Position numbers and translations under genes: made by a program. From an uncultured Ruminococcus sp. (GTDB lineage Bacteria > Bacillota > Clostridia > Oscillospirales > Ruminococcaceae), in the NCBI GenBank assembly GCA_937926145.1, contig CALANW010000147.1:1-33608 (forward strand): DNA of 33,608 nucleotides, read 5' to 3'. The notes below the pieces were generated by a model that was given only the letters and a program-made list of their open reading frames with translations, was not told the origin of the DNA and searched no databases. Each line of letters opens with the position of its first letter. Within the stretch, counting starts at the first letter, position 1. This document shows positions 23,845-30,924 of the stretch, in pieces.

Positions 23845-24511
23845 TTTTATCAACACTTCTTTCAAGTTTTCTTTGTTTTTTTGCATATACTGCCGCAGAA
23901 ATTATCCATACTATTATATTTACTATCGGCACGGCGGCGAAAAGGAACATACACATCAGACCTTCGCCAAGTCCCGCAAACAGTTCGCCCGAGGGCGTGA
24001 AAAAGAACTTATACCATATATAATACAGTATCGGTATCCAGCCTGATATGACGCTAAAAATGACGGTTTTCTTATATCGGTCGAGGTACTCTGTTTTGTA
24101 GCCTTTGAACGCCGAGCGGCAGAAATATATCAGCAGAGTCGCAGGTACGCCGAACACGATTATGAGGAAAAGGTTATCCTCGGGATAGGCGTTGTGTTCG
24201 GGATCTCGCTTGTCATAGTAAATCTCCGCCGTATTGCCGACTTTATACTCATCGGCATAACCGTAGATATCGTCGCGGAACGTTTGCCCTTGCTTTGTAA
24301 TATATTCAACGCCGTAAGAGCAGTAATTCCGTCTTTCGCCGTTATCATCGGTATAAAAAAAGTTCGGCTCGGTGTTCACGTTGAACACAGTTCCCGTTGT
24401 TTTCACGAGGAAAAAATTTTCATAGAGCTGATGAAAAAGGAATATCGCGGCAATCATTGCGAGGGTAAGACCGATATTGAGGAAAATTCGCTTTACGTTT
24501 ATGTTTTTCAT
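23831..24511 (-). CDS. DUF3592-like membrane protein
   Basis: A 226-residue membrane protein. It has an N-terminal helix (about residues 8-27), an extracytoplasmic beta-rich domain (TTGTVFNVNTEPNFF, then YGVEYITKQGQTFRDDIYGYADEYKVGNTAEIYYDKRDPEH) that resembles DUF3592, and then helices at about 115-132, 148-168 and 180-210. ATG at 24511 is preferred, with AAAGGGTGAC upstream; starts further back would lie in the hairpin. It overlaps speA by 14 bases, so it is translated with the polyamine enzymes. Its function is unknown; a link to polyamine handling at the membrane is inferred only from this coupling. Confidence 0.75.
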   Translation of the reverse strand: MKNINVKRIFLNIGLTLAMIAAIFLFHQLYENFFLVKTTGTVFNVNTEPNFFYTDDNGERRNYCSYGVEYITKQGQTFRDDIYGYADEYKVGNTAEIYYDKRDPEHNAYPEDNLFLIIVFGVPATLLIYFCRSAFKGYKTEYLDRYKKTVIFSVISGWIPILYYIWYKFFFTPSGELFAGLGEGLMCMFLFAAVPIVNIIVWIISAAVYAKKQRKLERSVDKNGSA

Positions 24512-24538
24512 AGCTGTCACCCTTTTCCAAAAGCAAAA

Positions 24539-24568
24539 GGCGGAAGCGGATATTTTACCACTTCCGCC
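24539..24568 (-). terminator. hairpin between speD and downstream operon
   Basis: GGCGGAAG (24539-24546) pairs with CTTCCGCC (24561-24568). On the minus strand it is followed by TTTTGCTTTTGG. It looks like a terminator or attenuator separating speD from the rest of the polyamine genes. Confidence 0.6.
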
Positions 24569-24593
24569 GCACATTACAGCAACCACTTTATAA

Positions 24594-24826
24594 ATTCGGA
24601 ACTTAAATTAATTCGGAATTCGGAATTATTTATACTCCGCAAAATTGTATAGAAAGCCGAAATCCCGTAGGGGCGGATTCTATATCCGCCCGTTATACAC
24701 CCGATTTTTGCAAATTTTCCGTGGGGGACGGGTTTCCCGTCCCGAAAAAGACGCTTTTGCATTGTTTTTTAGCAAATTTTAGCAAGATGATTTAATTCCG
24801 AATTCCGAATTCCTAATTCCGAATTA
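24594..24826. repeat. foldback element C with 7-bp-unit ends
   Basis: Left end ATTCGGA, ATTCGGA, ATT; right end, on the other strand, ATTCGGA, ATTAGGA, ATTCGGA, ATTCGGA, ATT. Inside it carries a GGGCGGAT...ATCCGCCC palindrome (24671-24691) and a GGGACGGG palindrome (24724-24744). The speD stop codon is two bases beyond its right end. No ORF. Confidence 0.7.
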
Positions 24827-24827
24827 A

Positions 24828-25637
24828 TCAGAACACGTTTTGTCCGCTGAAAATTTCTATCATCTCACGGCGGAGCGCGTCGTTTATTTCAAGTCTGCGC
24901 TTCGGCGCAAGCTCGTAGGTATCGGTATTGAAGAGATAGTTCTGGAGGAATATCTCCTTTATCATCATTTTTGTATGGAAAATGTTCGACTGGTAGACGT
25001 TGACATCGACAGCGTCGTATTTTTCGAGCGTTTCCCTTGCGATATAGTCCTGAATGGAGGTTATTTTGTGGTCGATGAAGAGCTTTTTGCCCTGCTCATC
25101 GCGTGTGAAGCCTCTTACCTTATAGTCGATAGTGATGATATCGGAGTCGAAGCTTCCGATAAGGTAGTTGAGGGATTTCAGCGGAGTGATCTTTCCGCAG
25201 GTGGAAACGTCGATATCAACGCGGAACGTTGTAATGGCGTTATCGGGGTGGAATTCGGGATAGGTATGCACGGTGAGATGGCTCTTATCGAGATGACCTG
25301 CTATGCTCTCCTTTTCAACGGTGGCTGTCATTGTGTTTCCGAGGTTGCAGGACTCGTCAATTCCTGCATTTTTGCGGTGTTCGTCCGAGATGAGGAGCGT
25401 TGCCGAAGCGCCCTGCGGCTCATAATCCTGCTTTGAGATATTCAGCACGGTAGCGCCTATCATCTCCGTTACGTCGCAGAGAATACTTGTAAGTCTTTCG
25501 GAATTATACTGCTCGTTGATATAGTTGATGTAGTCCTTCTGCTCTCTCGGGCTTTTGGCGTAGCAGATATCGTAAATATTGAAGCTTAAGGTCTTGGTAA
25601 GATTATTAAATCCATAAAGCTTGAGCTTATTCTCCAA
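24828..25637 (-). CDS. speD: S-adenosylmethionine decarboxylase proenzyme, TTG start
   Basis: A 269-residue SpeD of the E. coli-type length. The enzyme cuts itself before Ser119 in DKSHLTVHTYPE to form a pyruvoyl group, then decarboxylates S-adenosylmethionine to supply the aminopropyl donor for SpeE. Other marks are LYGFNNLTKTLSFNIYD, ATVLNISKQDYEPQGAS and the C-terminal YQSNIFHTKMM. The start is most likely TTG at 25637, with GAGGATAGGA upstream; longer frames from 25694 add residues without a ribosome site. A consensus promoter precedes it by about 75 bases. The stop codon touches foldback element C, beyond which the rest of the polyamine genes lie. Confidence 0.92.
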   Translation of the reverse strand: MENKLKLYGFNNLTKTLSFNIYDICYAKSPREQKDYINYINEQYNSERLTSILCDVTEMIGATVLNISKQDYEPQGASATLLISDEHRKNAGIDESCNLGNTMTATVEKESIAGHLDKSHLTVHTYPEFHPDNAITTFRVDIDVSTCGKITPLKSLNYLIGSFDSDIITIDYKVRGFTRDEQGKKLFIDHKITSIQDYIARETLEKYDAVDVNVYQSNIFHTKMMIKEIFLQNYLFNTDTYELAPKRRLEINDALRREMIEIFSGQNVF

Positions 25638-25709
25638 TCCTATCCTCACGTTCCTTTCAGAAAGGGTGACCCCCGAAAAACGAAGTTCGCCCAAATTAAT
25701 TCAAGATAA

Positions 25710-25738
25710 ATAATACGACAAAAGCCGCAAAATGTCAA
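25710..25738 (-). promoter_or_regulatory. promoter of speD
   Basis: On the minus strand TTGACA (25738-25733) and TATTAT (25715-25710) are exactly 17 bases apart, the same form as the adhE promoter. Confidence 0.75.
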
Positions 25739-25866
25739 TAGATTTCAGCAAATTTCTTTGAAAGCTTTCCGCAAATATTTTTATTCTCCGAAATGCTCCC
25801 GATTGCTCGCAAATGCTCCCGTTTTCTCATTTATTAATTTTATGTAAAGGGGAAGACCATTTAGAC

Positions 25867-26058
25867 ACGGTATTTCAACGAGTAAATAAACAATGAACTT
25901 TTGACACGAATATATTTAATTTGCTATATTTTATCGTAGGGGACGGGTCGCCCGTCCCGTTTTTTGAACGGTATTGGTGACTGCGGGACGGGAAACCCGT
26001 CCCCTACAATAATTTATTAATAATTTGATAAAAAACAATTCACTCGTTAAAATGCCGT
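25867..26058. repeat. nested inverted-repeat element with paired GGGACGGG palindromes
   Basis: The outer ends, ACGGTATTTCAACGAGT (25867-25883) and ACTCGTTAAAATGCCGT (26042-26058), are inverted repeats with two differences. Inside, two GGGACGGG palindromes (25939-25959 and 25984-26004) face each other around a 24-base spacer. No gene lies between speD's promoter and the response regulator (25739-26176); besides this element and two hairpins I see nothing else there. Confidence 0.7.
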
Positions 26059-26084
26059 ACCCTTTAGGCAATCTTTATGAAAAA

Positions 26085-26104
26085 ACCGAGTTTTGCGGCT
26101 CGGT
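26085..26104 (-). terminator. hairpin with T run on the minus strand
   Basis: ACCGAG (26085-26090) pairs with CTCGGT (26099-26104) and is followed on the minus strand by TTTTTTC. It lies second after the response regulator gene and would back up the first terminator. Confidence 0.5.
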
Positions 26105-26136
26105 AACGATAGATATTACTGACTGCTCAAAGTATA

Positions 26137-26165
26137 AAACGCCCCGCTGAAAAACGGAGCGTTTT
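26137..26165 (-). terminator. terminator of the response regulator gene
   Basis: AAAACGCCCCG (26137-26147) pairs with CGGAGCGTTTT (26155-26165) around CTGAAAAA, immediately after the stop codon of the response regulator. Confidence 0.75.
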
Positions 26166-26176
26166 GCGATTATGTA

Positions 26177-26875
26177 TCAATTGCCGTCATAGCTTTCCAT
26201 AAGTTCGACAAGTTCTGTGATCTTCGGCTTATCGACTTTGAGTTTTCTTCCGTCATTGAGGATAGCTGACGAGCCATCTATTCGGTCGATGAAAGCGGTA
26301 TTGACGCTGATATTTCTGTGACAGTTGTAAAATCTGTCCCCAAGTCCCTCGGTGAATTCCGCAAAGCTTTGGGATATAGGATAGCTTTTCTTTACGGCGT
26401 GGACGATACAGCCGCGGAATTTTCCCTCGACATATACTATCTCGGAGGAGAACATCGTTATAGAGGCTTCGTCCGAAACGAAGTTGACGAGCTTATTCGT
26501 TTTCAGCTGAAATATAAAGTCATCGAGCGCTTTATTCAGCACGCCCGGTTCGACAGGCTTTGTGATGAAGCGGAAAGCGTTGACTTCAAATGCGTCATAG
26601 ACTATCTCGCTGTAGCCCGTGACGTAGATTATCGGGCAGCGAACGCCTTTTCCGCGAAGCTTTTTTGCGACCTCGATTCCGTTGAGGATACCCATACTGT
26701 AATCGAGGAAGATAAGGTCGTATTTTATTTCGGAGATAAGAAGCTCCAGTCCGTTCGAGAATGTTCTGACGGACATATCTATCTCATTTTCACGAGAATA
26801 GTTTATAAGTTCAAGTTCAAGCGTTTTGCGGAAAGCTGCGTCATCGTCGCAGACAGCGATATTGATTTTTTCCAT
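26177..26875 (-). CDS. LytTR-family response regulator
   Basis: A 232-residue two-component response regulator. Residues 1-120 are the receiver domain, with the acidic pocket D10-D12, phosphorylation site D58 in LIFLDYS, T86-type switch (VTGYSE) and K-P at ITKPVEPG. Residues 130-232 form a LytTR DNA-binding domain (IVYVEGKFRG, FYNCHRNISVNTAFIDRID, LKVDKPKI), as in AgrA, LytR and VirR regulators, which usually control peptide-signalling, surface or bacteriocin genes. No histidine kinase is next to it, so its partner is elsewhere or outside the view. GGGTGGGG lies before the ATG. It has its own terminator. Confidence 0.92.
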   Translation of the reverse strand: MEKINIAVCDDDAAFRKTLELELINYSRENEIDMSVRTFSNGLELLISEIKYDLIFLDYSMGILNGIEVAKKLRGKGVRCPIIYVTGYSEIVYDAFEVNAFRFITKPVEPGVLNKALDDFIFQLKTNKLVNFVSDEASITMFSSEIVYVEGKFRGCIVHAVKKSYPISQSFAEFTEGLGDRFYNCHRNISVNTAFIDRIDGSSAILNDGRKLKVDKPKITELVELMESYDGN

Positions 26876-27014
26876 TGTGACCCCACCCGATAGAATTTCA
26901 AGTAATAAAAGTTTAAAGTAATTTACATATACACATTTTAGTATATCATTATATCGGGAGGTTTTAATGTATATTTTTTAAATAATCTTTTAAACCTGCG
27001 AAAACCTTTTCGAC

Positions 27015-28301
27015 TTAGGTTTCATCAGTGTTTTCCGGCCGGTCAATTTTTAATCCGATCTTATTTATGGTGCGCTCGTCACCGTCGAGAACGGTAACAC
27101 TGAAGATGCCGTTTTTGACCGTTGCACCGATGGGAGGGATATATCCGAAAAGCTCCAGCGCCCAACCGCCGACGGTATTGCTGTCGTATGAATCGACATC
27201 GATGATATTTTCGGGAAGACCGAGTTTTTCGAGCATATCGCTCAGGCTGAGGTCAGCCTTTATCTCGTACATATTCTCGCCCGTTTTGATGATGCTCTGG
27301 ACTACCTCGTCATTTTCGTCATAAATTTCACCGACAAGCTCCTCGATGATATCTTCCATTGTAACGATGCCGCTCGTTCCGCCGTAGTCGTCCTTAACAA
27401 CGGCAATGTGTATCTTTGAGCGCTGCATATCAACAAGGAGTTCGGAGATAAGCTTGCTTTCGTGGACATAGAGCGCTTTCTGTATAATGCCCTCTATCGA
27501 AGCAGGCTTTTCTTCGCCGTTGTTGAAAAAGAGTGCGAAGAAGTCCTTATCGGTGATAAAGCCGATGATATTATCGATGCTCTTTTCATATACGGGAAGA
27601 CGGGAATAACGCTCGTTTATGAACATATCGCGAATTTCTTCGATGCTGTCCCCGATGTCAACGGCGCTTATTTTCACACGGGGAATGAGTATTTCCTCGC
27701 AGGTGGTATCGTCAAATTCGAGGGCGGAACGAACGAGGGTGCTTTCGTTCTTTTCGAGAACGCCCTCGTCTTCGATCTCATCGATGATATATTTGAGTTC
27801 GTCTTCGGTAACGCTCGGGGCGTTTTCCTTTGGCTTGAAAAGCTTCTGCATAAGCTTCTGGAGCTGTAAAAAGAGGAACGAGATAGGTGTAAGTATCCAG
27901 CAGATAAAGCTTAAAAGCCCCGATGTTCCGACTGCATAGCTGTCCGCATTCTGCTTCGCCATTGATTTCGGGAGGATCTCACCGAATGTCAGCACGAGGA
28001 CAGTCATAACGGCGGTCGAAACCGCAACGCCCGATGCGCCCAAAAGGTTCGTGAAGATGACCGTGCCGAGCGAGGAGATGAGAATATTCACGACGTTGTT
28101 TCCGACAAGTATAGAGGTTATGGTCTTGTCGAAATTTTCGGCAAGCTTCAGCGTTCTCTGCGCGCTTTTTTTGCCGTTTGCGGCTTCGTGTTTAAGGCGG
28201 ATCTTGTTGACTGAGGATATCGCAGTTTCCATTGATGAAAAGAGTGCGGAAAATGCAATGAGGACGATTATTGCCGTTATGGCGGCGGGAAGATTATCCA
28301 A
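27015..28301 (-). CDS. CNNM/HlyC-type transporter-like protein with CBS domains
   Basis: A 428-residue member of the CNNM/CorC ('hemolysin C') family: an N-terminal DUF21 membrane domain of three to four helices (residues about 1-170), a pair of CBS domains (about 200-320; SRLPVYEKSIDNIIGFITDKD and IHIAVVKDDYGGTSGIVTMEDIIEELVGEI) and a C-terminal CorC_HlyC domain (about 335-420). Relatives are implicated in magnesium or cobalt efflux; despite the old name they are not toxins. I chose TTG at 28301, with AAAGGA nine bases upstream; in-frame extensions to 28373 have no ribosome site and begin with poor residues. A hairpin-like AAACCT/AGGTTT at 26992-27022 overlaps the stop codon. Confidence 0.9.
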   Translation of the reverse strand: MDNLPAAITAIIVLIAFSALFSSMETAISSVNKIRLKHEAANGKKSAQRTLKLAENFDKTITSILVGNNVVNILISSLGTVIFTNLLGASGVAVSTAVMTVLVLTFGEILPKSMAKQNADSYAVGTSGLLSFICWILTPISFLFLQLQKLMQKLFKPKENAPSVTEDELKYIIDEIEDEGVLEKNESTLVRSALEFDDTTCEEILIPRVKISAVDIGDSIEEIRDMFINERYSRLPVYEKSIDNIIGFITDKDFFALFFNNGEEKPASIEGIIQKALYVHESKLISELLVDMQRSKIHIAVVKDDYGGTSGIVTMEDIIEELVGEIYDENDEVVQSIIKTGENMYEIKADLSLSDMLEKLGLPENIIDVDSYDSNTVGGWALELFGYIPPIGATVKNGIFSVTVLDGDERTINKIGLKIDRPENTDET

Positions 28302-28511
28302 GGTAATTGTTCCTTTCTTAAATAGTATTATATATGAAAATTTTTCCGATTTTATTAAAAGTAAATATATCACAAACTTCCGAAAAAATCAAGAGTTTTT
28401 TACATATTACGGCTTTATTAACATAAAATTATTCTTTAAGCAAGCATTATTTTACATTTATATGATAATATAACTAAGTATGCGATTGCCAAAAATTAAT
28501 GCGTAATTTAT
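28302..28511. other. AT-rich intergenic region
   Basis: No gene. Upstream of the CNNM gene a TATAAT on the minus strand (28332-28327) could be its -10 box, but no clear -35 is seen. Near the right end AATGCGTAAT at 28499-28508 is one of several scattered copies of this short motif (also near 9567, 28530 and 32682). Confidence 0.4.
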
Positions 28512-28690
28512 TTAAATTCGGAATTATTTTAATGCGTAATTATTTTGCATCGCTGGAATTTTGCAAAATCACCCGCAAATTGTCAAAACCGGGACGGGAA
28601 ACCCGTCCCCTACATTATATATTCATTCTGCGCAGCAATTTGCGGAACTAAAAATAATTCCGAATTCCGCATTCCGAATTCCGAATTAAT
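28512..28690. repeat. foldback element D with 7-bp-unit ends
   Basis: Right end, on the other strand, reads ATTCGGA, ATTCGGA, ATGCGGA, ATTCGGA, ATT; the left end has a shorter ATTCGGA-ATTATTT stretch and AATGCGTAATT. Inside are a GGGACGGG palindrome (28590-28610) and GCAATTTGCGGAACTAAAA, shared with element B. No ORF. Confidence 0.65.
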
Positions 28691-28713
28691 ACAGGCGAGT
28701 GGGGTTTGACATA

Positions 28714-29184
28714 ATGTTTGAACGTTTTATCCATAAGATCGTCGGGATATTTCCTGAATGTATCCAAAAGCTATACTATAAATATGAATCGGCACTGCTG
28801 TACATCTTTTTCGGAGCGCTGACGACGCTCGTTTCAGTTGGAACGCAGTATATTGCTTATGCTGTCGGCTTGGGAACGGCGGCTTCGACCACGGTTTCGT
28901 GGATATGCGCGGTGCTGTTCGCTTTTTTCACGAACAAGGTATTCGTTTTCGGCAGCAAGAGCTTTGAAAAGAAGCTCTTTCTGCGTGAGCTTATCTCCTT
29001 TATCGGGGCAAGGCTGTTTTCGTTCCTGCTCGAACTTGGATTTATGCTTGTGACGGTCGATGTTCTGAAATGGAACAAATTTATTATGAAGCTGATAGCG
29101 CAGGTCTTTGTGCTTGTGCTCAATTATATTTTCAGCAAGTTTTTGATATTCAAAAAGAAAAAGAATGAAAAGGAAGTGGATTGA
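28714..29184 (+). CDS. GtrA-family membrane protein
   Basis: A 156-residue GtrA-like protein with four membrane helices (about residues 27-47, 52-72, 92-112 and 120-142). Family marks are FGALTTLVSVGTQYIAY, a basic FFTNKVFVFGSKS between helices and the end NYIFSKFLIFKKKK. GtrA proteins are thought to help move undecaprenyl-linked sugars or flip lipid intermediates in cell-surface polysaccharide synthesis. ATG at 28714 is preferred, with GTGGGG nine bases upstream; a GTG at 28699 would add five residues. It directly abuts the first ABC gene (TTG follows its TGA), suggesting an operon, though a shared role is not evident. Confidence 0.85.
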   Translation: MFERFIHKIVGIFPECIQKLYYKYESALLYIFFGALTTLVSVGTQYIAYAVGLGTAASTTVSWICAVLFAFFTNKVFVFGSKSFEKKLFLRELISFIGARLFSFLLELGFMLVTVDVLKWNKFIMKLIAQVFVLVLNYIFSKFLIFKKKKNEKEVD

Positions 29185-30924
29185 TTGTTTAAGCTTGCAA
29201 AAAGATATCTTGGATCTGTAAAGCAGTATGTTATCATCGGACAGACCTCAAAGCTTATCGAAGCTATCTTTGAAGTCATCGTTCCGCTGATAATGGCGGC
29301 TATCGTTGACAACGGCATCAAGGGAAATATGGGCAAGGGCTATGTTTACAAAATGGGCGGTGTTCTCATTCTGCTCGGCGTTCTCGGACTTTGCTTTGCG
29401 CTGATATGCCAGTATCTTGCGTCAAAGGCATCGCAGAGCGTCGGAACTGTTATGAGAAATGATATGTTCCGTCACATCAACAGCCTTTCGCACGCCGAAC
29501 TGGACAGGCTCGGAACTCCGTCGCTCATCACAAGGCTGACAAACGACATAAATCAGGTACAGCAGGCAGTTGCGATGTTCATTCGTCTTGTTGTCCGTGC
29601 GCCTTTTATCGTTATCGGCTCGGCTATAATGGCAATGAGCATTGACTTGAAGCTTTCGGTGATATTCGTTATCATCATACCGCTTGTTGTGCTTGTGCTT
29701 TACATTATAATGTCGCGCTCGATAAAGTATTACAAGGTCATTCAGAAAAAACTCGACCGAATCTCGCTCGTTACCCGTGAGGGACTTTCGGGTGTAAGAG
29801 TTATCCGTGCTTTCTCCCGTCAGGATACGGAGCAGAAGCGCTTTGACGAGGCAAATGACGATTATCTTGACATTTCGCTTCGTGTGGGACGGCTTTCCGC
29901 ACTCCTCAATCCGCTCACCTATGTTATTCTTAACCTTGCCATTGCGGCTATCGTATGGTACGGCGGTGTCGGCGTTGATACCGGTCGGCTCACGCAGGGC
30001 GAGGTCATCGCTTTCGTAAACTATATGACGCAGATATCGCTTGCGCTTGTCGTTGTTGCGAACCTTGTTGTTCTTTTCACCAAGGCTGCGGCTTCCTCGG
30101 CAAGAATAAACGAGGTTCTCGATATTGAGCCGTCTATAAAGAATGGTTCTGAGCAGAACGGCGCAGGTTCGGATAACGCAGTTGAATTTTCGCACGTTTT
30201 CTTCTCCTACAACAACTCGGGCGAATATGCGCTGGAGGACATCGATCTCACAGCCAAAAAGGGCGAAACTATCGGTGTTATCGGCGGTACGGGTTCGGGC
30301 AAATCAACGCTCGCTTCGCTTATCCCGAGATTTTACGATATCTCAAAGGGCGAGCTGAAAATAGACGGCACAGAAGCTGCTGATTATGACACAACGGCAC
30401 TCCGTCAAAAAGTCGGTGTTGTTCCGCAGAAGGCAGTTCTTTTCTCGGGAACGATCGCTGAAAATATGCGCTGGGGCAAGCGTGACGCTACGGACGAAGA
30501 GATATGGAAAGCACTTGAAACTGCACAGGCAAAGGAATTCGTTGAAAAGATGCCCGAGGGTCTGAATACCCACATTGCGCAGGGCGGCAAGAATCTTTCG
30601 GGCGGTCAGAAGCAGCGTCTTACAATTGCAAGAGCGCTCGTTTCGCAGCCTGACATACTTATTCTTGATGACAGTGCATCGGCGCTCGACTTTGCGACCG
30701 ATGCGGCTTTGAGAAAGGCAATTGCGCAGAACACAACGGGAATGACGACATTCATCATTTCCCAGCGAGCAAACTCGATAATGCAGGCTGACCAGATCAT
30801 CGTTCTCGATGACGGCAAGCAGGTCGGACTCGGTACTCACAAGGAGCTTCTCGAAAGCTGCGATGTCTACCGTGAGATCTGCTACTCACAGCTTTCAAAG
30901 GAGGAGGCAAACGGCAATGAATAA
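29185..30924 (+). CDS. ABC exporter half, degenerate ATP site
   Basis: A 579-residue half transporter: six membrane helices (residues 1-310) and an ATPase domain (about 325-575). Walker A is GGTGSGKST (about 366-374), signature LSGGQKQR (about 471-478) and Walker B LILDDSASALD (about 491-501), where the usual catalytic glutamate is aspartate. That change marks the weak ATP site in heterodimeric exporters such as BmrC/D, LmrCD and TM287/288, so it is the asymmetric partner of the next gene. The start is TTG at 29185, directly after the GtrA stop, with AAGGAAGTG upstream. Substrate unknown; multidrug, lipid or peptide export is possible. Confidence 0.93.
   Translation: MFKLAKRYLGSVKQYVIIGQTSKLIEAIFEVIVPLIMAAIVDNGIKGNMGKGYVYKMGGVLILLGVLGLCFALICQYLASKASQSVGTVMRNDMFRHINSLSHAELDRLGTPSLITRLTNDINQVQQAVAMFIRLVVRAPFIVIGSAIMAMSIDLKLSVIFVIIIPLVVLVLYIIMSRSIKYYKVIQKKLDRISLVTREGLSGVRVIRAFSRQDTEQKRFDEANDDYLDISLRVGRLSALLNPLTYVILNLAIAAIVWYGGVGVDTGRLTQGEVIAFVNYMTQISLALVVVANLVVLFTKAAASSARINEVLDIEPSIKNGSEQNGAGSDNAVEFSHVFFSYNNSGEYALEDIDLTAKKGETIGVIGGTGSGKSTLASLIPRFYDISKGELKIDGTEAADYDTTALRQKVGVVPQKAVLFSGTIAENMRWGKRDATDEEIWKALETAQAKEFVEKMPEGLNTHIAQGGKNLSGGQKQRLTIARALVSQPDILILDDSASALDFATDAALRKAIAQNTTGMTTFIISQRANSIMQADQIIVLDDGKQVGLGTHKELLESCDVYREICYSQLSKEEANGNE

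Noticed and set aside
28302..28373. N-terminal extension of the CNNM-type gene
   Set aside because: The longer frame has no ribosome site, while TTG at 28301 has AAAGGA at suitable spacing and gives a usual family start.
30809..30916. N-terminal extension of the second ABC exporter gene
   Set aside because: The additional 36 residues overlap the end of the first ABC gene in another frame and lack similarity to exporters. ATG at 30917 has a strong ribosome site.
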